Positions 44,401 through 51,447 of a stretch of DNA of 54,749 nucleotides are shown in pieces. The stretch lies in NCBI GenBank assembly GCA_016937995.1, contig JAFGVM010000089.1, forward strand, positions 1 to 54,749, given 5' to 3'. Every line of letters starts with the position of its first letter. The stretch's first letter is position 1. The notes beneath the pieces were generated by a model. That model did not search any database. It was not told the DNA's origin and saw only the letters and a list, made by a program, of their open reading frames with translations. A program made the translations under genes and the position numbers. The DNA is from Candidatus Delongbacteria bacterium. Lineage in GTDB: Bacteria; UBA4055.

Positions 44401-46500
44401 GAAGAATTCTATAAAAAATCACTTTCAATGGTCGAAAGTAACTCAGAAAAAGCTTCACTTTATCAAAATCTGGCTGACCTTTATTATAAATCAGATAAAC
44501 TTTCTCTCTCATTGAAAATGCTGTCAAATGCTGACATGCTTTTAAGTGACAGTGACAATGCGGGAAAGATGAAAATAAACAATACAAGAAGTCTAATTGA
44601 AGTAAAACTGGGCAATATACCATCAGCTTTAACATATTCTTATAATTCTCTTGAAAGGTCTATTGAGTCCAAGAATAAATTCGAGGAAAGTATTGCAAGG
44701 GTTAATCTTGCTAAGATACTTATTATGGCGAATGAGATCGATAAAGCCGAGATCAATCTGAAATTAAGTTCTCAGCTTGCAACTGAGACCAATAACAAGA
44801 GTGCGTTAATATCTTCTGAATTTTACAAGGGGATGATTCTTTCAGAGCATAAATTGAAATTTGATGAAGCATTAAATAAATTTGAGAATTCTTTGAAATT
44901 GTCTCAGGAGGGTTCTGATAAGTTCTTTGAAGCAAGATCCTTGTATCAGATCGGAATGATATACTATGATAAACAAAACACTGAAAACAGCTACTATTAT
45001 CTGGATCAATGTTCTCAATTAGCAGAGAAGTACGATATTAATGATATCTATTACATGTCTGAACGTAATATTGCTGAATTAAAATTCAAGAACGGTTCAC
45101 TGGACTTACAAAGATTGAATAAGGTTATTTCAAAGATCGAAGATGATATTTTATTCAGGTCGGAAAGTCCTCTTAATGTTTCTTTAATGATGATCGTGGA
45201 AAGGATCTATGATATTGCTGTTGCGGAGCTTTTTAAAAGAGGAGATATAAGTTCAGCTTTAACTATGATCCAAGAGAAAGATCATATAAGTGCACAAAAT
45301 GACATTAATTATTTCAGCTATGAAAGACATAATACTGTATTTAAGATCAAAGACAATATCAGAAAGCTTTACTCAGAAAAAATATCACTTAGATTGCAGG
45401 ATAAACCATATTCTCAAGTTGAAGGTCTGATATCAGCTGAGAAGCAAAAATATGAGAGTAGTGTAAAAAATACGGTCTACGATTATAAGAATAATATTTA
45501 TATGCTCAGTCAGTTGCAGAAAGGGTTGGGCAACGAAGATGTTATTCTCGTTTTTGCACCTTTCGATGAAGATTTAAATATCATTGTCATTTCAAACAAA
45601 ATCTCTACGGTTCAAAAAGGGAAATTAAAAGATACTTATACGGAGAATATTTTAGACCGGATCGAGAACAGATCTGATCTAAAGGAACAGGCAAAGTTGG
45701 CTTATAATGATATTTTTTCAGCACCGGTATTAAATATGATACAGGATAAAAAGGATTTATTTATTTACTCATCAGGCTCGTTAAAGAATTTCCCGTTCGA
45801 TCTGTTGTTCGACGGGCAAAAGCATCTCATAGAAAAATATAATATTTCAGAGATAAATACGATTTCGCCGGTCAAAGTCGAAGATTTCCAGTTTGCCAAA
45901 AGCATATCATTCGTGAATCCTTTCTCATCTGCTAGTGAACTGGTTTATGCAGATAGAGAGTACGAATCATTACAATGGGAAAATAAGAGTTCAAATTCAC
46001 TTATACAGAAAAATGCCACAGAGATCAATCTATACAACACTTTTAAAGATGATTATTCTTTGTACCACTTTCCAAATCATACCTATTCTCTGAGCAAAGA
46101 CTCAATGAACGTTTCAGGTATGACAAGTTATATCCAGCTTTCCGCCGACAGTAAAAATGACGGTAAATATTCATGGAACGAAATATTGAATAAATCTTAT
46201 ACTGATAAAGATATTATTCTGTCAGGATGTGACAGTGGTGGTAAAATGGGATTTGACCATTCTGCTTATTTTGATATTGCAGGAGCTTTTGAGATCTCTG
46301 GAGCAAAGAGTGTCGTTTCTAGCAGATGGAAGACAGATGATCTTGGTGCTGCTGTTCTGATGAAAAGGTATTTCAGGTATCTCGGTAATGGTTCCAGCAG
46401 GATCGAGGCTTTGAGTAACGCTAAGAGAGATGTGATCAAGTATTTTAATGATTATCCGTACTACTGGGCAGGTTTTAAACTGTCGGGACGTGTGTTTTAA
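38494..46500 (+). CDS. giant exported beta-propeller/TPR/CHAT-protease protein
   Basis: 2668 residues; ATG 38506 (four residues shorter) is an equally good start, and neither has a clear SD. A signal peptide (SLKRIFILFLIFVIVLNA) is followed by a TolB/PD40-like propeller (about 45-310; repeats such as ILFSSNMNGNYDIFRKD and NIYFISDRSGNDDVWMCN) and a long TPR array (~350-1340). A coiled coil leads to a CHAT-like domain lacking its dyad (~1440-1730), then a second TPR array (~1745-2290) and a C-terminal CHAT domain (~2345-2668). The last has the caspase-like dyad: His2529 in YHFPNHT and Cys2579 in ILSGCDSGG, plus SGAKSVVSSRW. CHAT domains are clan CD cysteine proteases regulated through repeat domains. 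Export means it would act in the periplasm or on the surface. No substrate gene is evident nearby. Confidence 0.85.
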   Translation: MWYRMSLKRIFILFLIFVIVLNAEDLADRIKQYNAKQITMTTAQEMNIVISEDGQSILFSSNMNGNYDIFRKDLISEETTQITEAPGNEYPQFIYDDDLYFISDATDIYGNIYLRDLKGKNEEIIYLNKGEEKNPVINEKAIIFSKKTDKYRFYSFDIKKKKVQLIKGAEGRRIVFSSDGKQAVFVSNKDESGYNILYKCSYEKGLFKDVEQISFGAMIINGVDISTDGSTVVYSAIKSDTDNNGVMNINDNSVLYKISFNGNGTVQFQLTPENYSSKAPKISSSDNIYFISDRSGNDDVWMCNIDGVIPKEENYMSQRSVADFLFQEFNAKKVLNEGSSINLKEENELLDKSLLSYNRILSLFSADKDKLLEVYYKMAEIYEIQKQFEKAESIYRLIQSRYIDDKKVSEKANFFKKLTELKRKGIRTDSYGFELEEHINNLKEMTVNCEDEILVQSIYISIGKIYFDLGQYSTANNYFISARGKGNSESYYWQAKTALVSGNSKSAGSFLEKAIESTSSNDLKEKYIREYFTSGEDLEGRTKKIRSVLSNKDLPSEIRSYGNLILGDMLDNIELKLEYYNVVKQFYVDDPENILKKKFSAAADLKLARLYTDNRMNTEAEGVYKYSIDNYSGIDYDFYTINAVKDLSNLYLNQADEYLKAGKNENALLIYYKAFDLDRENIVTLRGMADSYNSLGKIDEIIRFFTVEYEKDVNSSFMNYALGYAYSLKAISSKEYLSPLINLSINLIERSLELESNNKYAYLTLSYDYEALFHLRNIQEDEIKKQNILLKGVNYIVGPVKFLLSTINLLEDDNVDYLDKTINTLNKGLAISNIISDRDLYLKMTLNLANNYYNLGEFGRKNALEKYQVILDNDFKFTSLQQKAIIYEKIGHCHFTLGNDEAEEYYEKAIGLYRSLNDRESEIRVSMRNALYYLSMKDKEGDFIGGSDASEKYNDIVVKLKSEGKDDIVRLLQRNSAFAQFIDDEYGKSADILHDLLAEYNKDDLSSESEGNYIILTLLGLDIPVWQLNISLGSMYPEGFNSDSEIAFLYSLQASNYFKLKDFFTVEEFLNKKLAYFEGKNNRLAVSLVQNRLGMLYYYKGDYSKSISHFKNSNEICIDLELYNVIITNKNNILKALARIKKIDSRLIEKYNIAISDTSTNSFPKGIIEKYPKAVNQNIKGVLKYRISRYLSNSISPADQYKSLTYLLSSEEYFSSGIAMLKEKKKLNKDEKVLLSSMLYNRAVINIETDDRVSAKQYMDEGIKLAEESGDRLILWRFYMKSGDLSDNDPIEFYLKAERTLSEYLPSTDDYEMITSWQDDIRPLYDRIIKYYISKKQISQALNYSERYKKKMMLDYYSSRYLSYKEQLHKIHITKIRYNTTEIIRYNSEIDRLKNKDSEKYAEKISDYEGKADRYTKELKDIYSQIKNDNDNRLLQFVSIDDIAFDDIDEILDEDNVIISFYSFEDQTCIFLRNDLSTSCKIVKKDNELLNSLKDYFNGNPDKDIYLKIYDHYIRPFEKEISGKDHVYIVPDFDETVMLPFVTSVNMTNKEIEPSFSKLPTISSLGMIDENKNINYSELKNISEIKEISEVKNLFENGGFIYLDKYLNIGSKNSLENYFNVGKDNLKVSEFLKYKIPAYGVLLKGFDKFPEPSDYFMLVNSLIYSGAQSIILPMAKTSGNGIDSLVINSFKKLDEYDLDEVLASCKSAGSCGDLEIFGSIGMNAREQTNFASDNLQNLVVNGIRNYKSTVYEKASSYFAQALLMARKIKDKKQELNILGTIISSYSNFNDFKNAIKYGKELLVFAEQNNLEEQIIKAYDSISKDYFRSADYDSSASYQNKILDYISENDIKQKLKSYNMLSSIYARKGHFEKSISYQKKYLETGRLISSGELDSLSSSLNVRSSEVLFNSLKSILVNYYKAEKIDSALSVYNIVKSNSEIFKSIPGSSMADLFESVGLCYFKKSFYGNAEEFYKKSLSMVESNSEKASLYQNLADLYYKSDKLSLSLKMLSNADMLLSDSDNAGKMKINNTRSLIEVKLGNIPSALTYSYNSLERSIESKNKFEESIARVNLAKILIMANEIDKAEINLKLSSQLATETNNKSALISSEFYKGMILSEHKLKFDEALNKFENSLKLSQEGSDKFFEARSLYQIGMIYYDKQNTENSYYYLDQCSQLAEKYDINDIYYMSERNIAELKFKNGSLDLQRLNKVISKIEDDILFRSESPLNVSLMMIVERIYDIAVAELFKRGDISSALTMIQEKDHISAQNDINYFSYERHNTVFKIKDNIRKLYSEKISLRLQDKPYSQVEGLISAEKQKYESSVKNTVYDYKNNIYMLSQLQKGLGNEDVILVFAPFDEDLNIIVISNKISTVQKGKLKDTYTENILDRIENRSDLKEQAKLAYNDIFSAPVLNMIQDKKDLFIYSSGSLKNFPFDLLFDGQKHLIEKYNISEINTISPVKVEDFQFAKSISFVNPFSSASELVYADREYESLQWENKSSNSLIQKNATEINLYNTFKDDYSLYHFPNHTYSLSKDSMNVSGMTSYIQLSADSKNDGKYSWNEILNKSYTDKDIILSGCDSGGKMGFDHSAYFDIAGAFEISGAKSVVSSRWKTDDLGAAVLMKRYFRYLGNGSSRIEALSNAKRDVIKYFNDYPYYWAGFKLSGRVF

Positions 46501-46502
46501 TA

Positions 46503-46626
46503 TGTCATTGCGAACATCTAAGGTGTGTGGTAATCTGAAACGCATTACATAATTCGTCATTCTCGGACTTCTTCCGGGAATACAGGTGTATTATAAAACC
46601 GTCATCCTGAATTTATTTTAGGATCT
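46503..46626. repeat. cluster of three TGTCAT-family repeats
   Basis: Units at 46503-46536 (TGTCATTGCGAAC...GGTAATCT), 46556-46586 (CGTCATTCTCGG...AATACAGG) and 46600-46626 (CCGTCATCCTGAA...AGGATC, followed by T8). No gene is recognised in 46501-46799. Confidence 0.6.
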
Positions 46627-46643
46627 TTTTTTTTGTATTTTCT

Positions 46644-46667
46644 GTTACTTTCCTTGATGAAAGTAAC
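46644..46667. repeat. TTACTTTC-type hairpin repeat
   Basis: GTTACTTTC/GAAAGTAAC, 9-bp perfect arms with a six-base loop, followed by CAAAATCAAAAG. The same design occurs at 50055-50087. Confidence 0.65.
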
Positions 46668-46799
46668 CAAAATCAAAAGATATAAAAGACAAAAATCAAG
46701 ATATATGACCGATATATTTGGAAAACATATTTTTATAACTTATATTATTTTCTTAAATCTGACGGGTTAGTCAGTTACTTTCGGGGGAGAGTAAGTTTA

Positions 46800-48791
46800 A
46801 TGAAGATAAGTCAAAAATTATCACTTGGTTTTTTTATAGCTGTTCTTTCAATATGGATCGCAATATATATTTCATTTGGATCACTAAGGAATGTTCATAA
46901 CGAGTATTTGAATATTCATAATGATATAATTCCGGGTACTTTAGCAATGTCAGAGATGGATGTTTCAACTCATGAAGCAGCCCACATGCTCACAGACTAT
47001 ATTAACTCCCGGGATAAAAATTATTTGGAACAGGTAAAAGCTACAGTTGAGTATATAAAAAAACAAGGCTATGAACATCAACAACATGAAATGCATTTGG
47101 GAGCTAAAGAAGAACTGGCTGCTAAGAAGCTTATCCTGAATATCAATAGATTTACAGAAGCAATAGAAAATGTTCTTGAATTGGTAGAAAGTAAAAAAGC
47201 AACTGATCAGATATTAAAACACGAGGTAGAGTTGATCCATCCCGTTTTGGATGAACTGAGTAAACAGCTTAAACATCATAAATCTATTCATTTAGCGGAA
47301 TTAAATGCAGCTCAGAAAATTCTTCATGAAGTTCATTCATCTGGAGAGAAATTTCTTATCTATGCAGGTATTATTATTTCTTTATTGTCGATCATAATTT
47401 CATATCTGATATCCAGATCTATTGTGAAACCTATCTCAAAGCTAAGATATGGAGTCGAAAGGATCGGAAACGGAGATCTCGACTTTCAAGTAGGAACAAA
47501 TTCAAAAGACGAAATAGGTGAACTTTCTAGAGCATTTGATGACATGACAATAGAGCTAAAGGCTTCAACAACTTCCATAGATAAACTTAATAAGGAAATA
47601 ATAGAAAGAGAACATGCGGAAAAAGCTCTCAGGGAAAATGAGGAAAAGCTTGCCCGTGCAAGGAAGATGGAATCCCTGGGTTTACTTGCAGGAGGAGTTG
47701 CACATGATCTTAACAATGTTCTCTCCGGTGTGGTCAGTTATCCTGAGTTATTGTTAATGAAACTTCCAAAAGACCATGAAATGAGAAAGCATTTGGAACT
47801 TATTCATAAAAGTGGCCTTAACGCAAGTGCAATAGTAAATGATCTTATAACGATTGGACGGGGTATTGCGATCGCAAAAGTTCCTTTAAATCTGAATAAT
47901 GTTATTGAAAATTATTTAGATTCTTCTGAGTTTAAAAGGATAAAACAACTTCATTCGATGGTTTCAGTGAATACAAGTTTGAACGAGGACCTGATGAATA
48001 TAAATGGTTCCGAAATTCACTTGAGAAAAGTCGTTATGAATTTACTGCTTAATGCTATTGAATCCATTGAAGGAGACGGAAAAGTATTTATCAGCACTAT
48101 GAACTGTTATCTGGATAAACCATTAAGAGCATATGATAATATAAACATCGGAGAATATGTTATACTTACAGTTGCTGACAACGGACCGGGAATACCAGCT
48201 GTTGACCTTGACAGGATTTTCGAACCGTTCTATACCAAGAAGTTAATGGGAAGAAGCGGTACCGGACTTGGTCTTTCAATTGTCTGGAATGTTGTTCAGG
48301 ACCTGAAAGGTTATATTGATATTCAAAGTACTTCAGGTGGTACTTCTTTCGACTTATATTTCCCTGTTTGCAGGAAAGATATAATTGAAGGTGATAAGAT
48401 TTTTAATATTGATGATTACAAGGGTAATGGGGAGTCAATTCTGATTATCGATGATATGGAAAATCAGAGAGAAATCACATCACATATTTTAGAAGCTTTT
48501 GATTATAAAGTGCATTCAGTACCAAGTGGTGAAGATGCTATTGAATATTTAAAAGAGAATTCGGTCGATCTGTTGATACTTGATATGATCATGGAGAAGG
48601 GCATGAACGGTAGAGAGACTTACGAGGAGATAATTAAGATCCATCCTGTGCAGAAAGCTGTTATCGTTAGCGGATATGCCGAGACCGAAGAGGTTAAGAA
48701 AGCACAGGATCTGGGTGCTGGTCGATTTGTTAAGAAGCCGTTGTCGTTGGAGAATATCGGGCAGGCGGTAAAAGAAGAACTTGCGAAGTAA
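46800..48791 (+). CDS. hybrid sensor histidine kinase with C-terminal receiver
   Basis: 663 residues. TM1 (about 10-28), a helical four-helix-bundle-like periplasmic sensor (about 30-180, His/Glu-rich), TM2 (about 183-205), HAMP (SIVKPISKLRYGVERIGNGDLD), a coiled coil, a HisKA region with phospho-acceptor His302 (GGVAHDLNNVLSG), and an HATPase domain (VADNGPGIP, FEPFYTKK, GTGLGLSIVW). The C-terminal REC domain has IIDDMENQ and phospho-acceptor Asp595 (LLILDMIM), with Lys in RFVKKPLS. The His box (AHDLNN) belongs to the PAS-less NtrB-like class whose partners are often sigma-54 activators; a separate output regulator must lie elsewhere. GGGGAGAG precedes the ATG at an acceptable distance. Confidence 0.93.
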   Translation: MKISQKLSLGFFIAVLSIWIAIYISFGSLRNVHNEYLNIHNDIIPGTLAMSEMDVSTHEAAHMLTDYINSRDKNYLEQVKATVEYIKKQGYEHQQHEMHLGAKEELAAKKLILNINRFTEAIENVLELVESKKATDQILKHEVELIHPVLDELSKQLKHHKSIHLAELNAAQKILHEVHSSGEKFLIYAGIIISLLSIIISYLISRSIVKPISKLRYGVERIGNGDLDFQVGTNSKDEIGELSRAFDDMTIELKASTTSIDKLNKEIIEREHAEKALRENEEKLARARKMESLGLLAGGVAHDLNNVLSGVVSYPELLLMKLPKDHEMRKHLELIHKSGLNASAIVNDLITIGRGIAIAKVPLNLNNVIENYLDSSEFKRIKQLHSMVSVNTSLNEDLMNINGSEIHLRKVVMNLLLNAIESIEGDGKVFISTMNCYLDKPLRAYDNINIGEYVILTVADNGPGIPAVDLDRIFEPFYTKKLMGRSGTGLGLSIVWNVVQDLKGYIDIQSTSGGTSFDLYFPVCRKDIIEGDKIFNIDDYKGNGESILIIDDMENQREITSHILEAFDYKVHSVPSGEDAIEYLKENSVDLLILDMIMEKGMNGRETYEEIIKIHPVQKAVIVSGYAETEEVKKAQDLGAGRFVKKPLSLENIGQAVKEELAK

Positions 48792-48814
48792 TTTATGATG
48801 TAATGATACTGTAG

Positions 48815-48843
48815 GGGACGATTTCTTATCGTCCCTTTTTTTT
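48815..48843 (+). terminator. terminator after the hybrid kinase (GTAGGGG family)
   Basis: GGGACGAT/ATCGTCCC with a TTCTT loop, followed by eight T residues. It starts with GTAGGGG, as do other members of this hairpin family. Confidence 0.85.
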
Positions 48844-48872
48844 ATGTTGTTTATAGCATTATCGCAGTAACC

Positions 48873-48912
48873 TTTTTTAGATCTTGCATTAGAAATGCAA
48901 GAATCTAAAAAA
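48873..48912. repeat. long hairpin with CTTGCAT core
   Basis: TTTTTTAGAT/ATCTAAAAAA outer arms (10 bp) and CTTGCATT/AATGCAAG inner arms (8 bp) with an AGA loop and a single bulge. The core resembles that of the palindromic elements after groEL and mmdB. Confidence 0.6.
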
Positions 48913-48919
48913 TTTGGAT

Positions 48920-49035
48920 CGTCATTTTGACGGGGAGAATAAATTGGAATGATCCTTGGCAGTCTGGGAAGGAAAGTCGAAAGATTCGAACTAATCACTT
49001 CCCACTCATCAATAATCACTAATCACTTATCACTT
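48920..49035. repeat. TGTCAT-type unit plus heptanucleotide tandem repeat
   Basis: A CGTCATTTTGACGGGG...GATCCTTGG unit at 48920-48959, then about six 7-base units at 48990-49035 (CTAATCA, CTTCCCA, CTCATCA, ATAATCA, CTAATCA, CTTATCA). The tract ends at the stop codon of the AEC transporter. Confidence 0.55.
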
Positions 49036-49037
49036 TT

Positions 49038-49991
49038 TTATACCCATCCGATGAACCAGTAAACAACCGGCAAGGTCACAGCGCTTAATAGCGTTGTTAA
49101 GAAAACATTTTTCGCTGCGAGTTCTGGATCTGATTTGAACTCAGTCGCAATAATAACGATCATAGCCATACACGGCATAGCTGATTGGAGTACGACAACA
49201 GATTTTGCAGTAATATCCATCTCAAACCCAAATAAATATTCAGCGAATTTTATTACATATAGCAAAATAAAAGGTGCTATTATCATTTTGTTGATACTTA
49301 GAACATAGATCTGTAATTCTTTGATCGTTCCTTTGATACTTATCCTGCTCAGCATCATTCCGATATATATCATTGAAAGGTAAAGAGTTGTTCCACCGAG
49401 ACCACTTAAGGTTTTATCCAGTATATAAGGTAGTTTAAATTTTACTAGAAAAGCGAGAATTCCCAGAGAAAAAGCAATAGTATTAGGATTGATAAGATGC
49501 TTTAGACTTTCGGTCAATTTGATCTTTTTATTCTTGTTAAATAACATTACACCAACCGTCCAAAGCATTGAGCTTAACACAATATGATATACAACTGCAA
49601 ATAAAAGACCTTTTCCTCCAGGGAAGAGAGAATCTAATAGTGGATATCCGAGAAAAGCAATATTGCCGAAAGTTGTATGTATCCTGTGAATAGTATAAGC
49701 ATGCGATTCCAGTTTCATGATCTTTGCAGAGATCGTTGCCACAAAGAGTAAAAGGAACATAGAGACATATGCGAATATCAAAACGAACAATGAACTTTCA
49801 AGTACTTCCATCGAAAAATCGAATTTTGATAATGAAGTAAATATCATCAAAGGGAGGGTGATCTTAATCACGAGCTTATTCAACCCCAGAGAAAAACCTT
49901 CAGGGAAGAATTTGAATTTCGCTGTGATGTATCCGATAAGGGCAAGAAGACCTAATATTGTAATTTGATTTATAATGATCTGGTTTTGCAT
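49038..49991 (-). CDS. AEC-family (auxin efflux carrier-like) transporter
   Basis: A 317-residue inner-membrane protein with ten predicted segments in two five-helix halves, as in the bile-acid/AEC fold. Typical features: LIGYITAKFKFFPEGFSLGLNKLVIKITLPLMIFTSL (residues ~18-54), GNIAFLGYPLLDSLFPGGKG (~109-128), and the late SAMPCMAMIVIIATEFKSDPELAAKNVFLTTLLSAVTLP (~268-306). Bacterial AEC proteins export or exchange organic acids such as malate or malonate; the substrate cannot be told here. SD is weak (AGAGAATACA). It stands alone, convergent with the kinase. Confidence 0.92.
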   Translation of the reverse strand: MQNQIIINQITILGLLALIGYITAKFKFFPEGFSLGLNKLVIKITLPLMIFTSLSKFDFSMEVLESSLFVLIFAYVSMFLLLFVATISAKIMKLESHAYTIHRIHTTFGNIAFLGYPLLDSLFPGGKGLLFAVVYHIVLSSMLWTVGVMLFNKNKKIKLTESLKHLINPNTIAFSLGILAFLVKFKLPYILDKTLSGLGGTTLYLSMIYIGMMLSRISIKGTIKELQIYVLSINKMIIAPFILLYVIKFAEYLFGFEMDITAKSVVVLQSAMPCMAMIVIIATEFKSDPELAAKNVFLTTLLSAVTLPVVYWFIGWV

Positions 49992-50296
49992 TGTATTCTC
50001 TAAGTTATTTTGAAATAATATAAGTAATAAAACCTTAAAAGATTAATTATTTTTATACTTTCTTTTGCTTGTACGAAAAGAAAGTATCAAAGAAAATACA
50101 GCCGAATGTAAATTTTGGGACTTACGGTATTTTTCACTTTAAAATCTAATTCCCACAATACTAGAAGTAGTTTTTACACAACAGTAAATAAGCACTTTCG
50201 TCGGGTAACCAAAATTTCATTATGGCAAGGTAAGTCAAAAGATAGAACATGATTTTTCATCTTGGAATTACAGTATGAAATTCATAATTTTACAAT
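49992..50296. other. intergenic region between the divergent AEC and DA1-like genes
   Basis: 305 AT-rich bases. It contains one clear hairpin (50055-50087) and a degenerate relative of the same family near 50190-50240 (CTTTCGTCGGGTAACCAAAA). No coding sequence, tRNA or riboswitch is recognised. Confidence 0.5.
50055..50087. repeat. TTACTTTC-type hairpin repeat
   Basis: ATACTTTCTTTT/AAAAGAAAGTAT, 12-bp perfect arms with a nine-base loop, followed by CAAAGAAAAT. Same family as 46644-46667. Confidence 0.7.
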
Positions 50297-51325
50297 ATGA
50301 ATATTAAAAAATCCCAATATTTGTTATTATTTATTTTCATTACTGGTATTTTATTTTCTGTATTTTCAGCAGAAAAAATATTTTGTGATCAATGTGAAAA
50401 TCTGATAAAACCCGGAACAAGTTATTTAACATCTAACGGAAAGATCTACTGCAGTGAAGAATGTTTTGAAAAAACTTTGCCACAGTGTGCAGTCTGTGGT
50501 GAACCTGTGAAAAATGGTTATACTCAGAACGGATCGAGTTATTGTAGTAAAGAATGTTTAATGACAACCTGGGATAGATGTGAGTTCTGTGGCAAAAGGG
50601 TTCAAAATGGTTATTATATCGGTAATAAACATGGTGCTTTCTTCTGCAGTGATTGTATGAAAAAGCCAAAATGTTATCTCTGTGGACATCCTGATGACTG
50701 CACAACTCTCTCTGACGGTAGACTTATTTGTCATAAATGCGAGAAAACTGCGATAATCAGTCCATCTGATGCAAGAGATATCTTTGATGAGGTCAGAATT
50801 AAGATGAAAGAAAAAATGGATCTGTCCACGGATCATATAATTGAGTTCAAACTGGTGAACATTCATGAATTGAGTGAAGAGTCTGAACTACAGTATACAA
50901 ATGAATTCATGGAACAGGGATTATTCGTTCATGAGGAAAGAACCAGAACATATACTAAAACTAAAACTTTATTTGGATTCGAATTTGGTAAAGAAATAAA
51001 AACAGAAATTATTAACAATTTCTCTATTTTAATGTTGTTTTCTTTAACTAAAGATAAATTTATCGAAGTTGCAGCTCATGAGCTCGCACATGACTGGATG
51101 CAGGAAAATTATCCCAATATCACTGATCTGAAAATATCAGAGGGATGGGCAGAATTTGTAGCATCTCAGGTCAATAATCATTATGGTAACTCACATATGA
51201 ACACACGTATGAAAGAGAATCCGGATCCTTTTTATGGAGAAGGATACAGGTATGTGGCAGGTTATGCAAAACTGCATGGTGTTTCTGGACTGTATAAAAT
51301 GTTTGCAGAGATGAATAAAAAATAA
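50297..51325 (+). CDS. exported LIM-like zinc-finger/DA1-like metallopeptidase
   Basis: 342 residues. A signal peptide (residues ~8-24, ending FSVFSA) is followed by about four tandem Cys-rich modules (residues ~29-150) with LIM-like CxxC...CxxxC spacing: CDQCENLI...CSEEC, CAVCGEPV...CSKEC, CEFCGKRV...CSDC and CYLCG...CHKC. The C-terminal half resembles the DA1 peptidase of plants: SILMLFSLTKDKFIEVAAHELAHDWMQ with HExxH at 261-265, and EGWAEFVASQVNNHYG with Glu282 and Glu286, then GYRYVAGYAKLHGVSGLY. DA1 is a ubiquitin-activated zinc peptidase; here the substrate must be extracytoplasmic. No SD is visible before the ATG. It stands alone. Confidence 0.8.
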   Translation: MNIKKSQYLLLFIFITGILFSVFSAEKIFCDQCENLIKPGTSYLTSNGKIYCSEECFEKTLPQCAVCGEPVKNGYTQNGSSYCSKECLMTTWDRCEFCGKRVQNGYYIGNKHGAFFCSDCMKKPKCYLCGHPDDCTTLSDGRLICHKCEKTAIISPSDARDIFDEVRIKMKEKMDLSTDHIIEFKLVNIHELSEESELQYTNEFMEQGLFVHEERTRTYTKTKTLFGFEFGKEIKTEIINNFSILMLFSLTKDKFIEVAAHELAHDWMQENYPNITDLKISEGWAEFVASQVNNHYGNSHMNTRMKENPDPFYGEGYRYVAGYAKLHGVSGLYKMFAEMNKK

Positions 51326-51329
51326 ACTG

Positions 51330-51352
51330 TAGGGGCGTTATTCATAACGCCC
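51330..51352 (+). repeat. GTAGGGG-family hairpin after the DA1-like gene
   Basis: GTAGGGGCGTTAT/ATAACGCCC with a TC loop, no T-run. CTGTAGGGGCGT here also pairs with ACGCCCATACAG at 51408-51419, so the two hairpins form one nested composite. Confidence 0.7.
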
Positions 51353-51386
51353 TGAAAATCAAATAATACATCAATATTTATTTTGG

Positions 51387-51413
51387 AAAAAAAGGGCGTA
51401 ATAAATTACGCCC
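51387..51413 (-). terminator. terminator after the isoaspartyl peptidase gene
   Basis: GGGCGTAAT/ATTACGCCC with a two-base loop, followed on the minus strand by seven T residues. Confidence 0.8.
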
Positions 51414-51447
51414 ATACAGTTCGTTCATTCAACATTATATATTTTCT

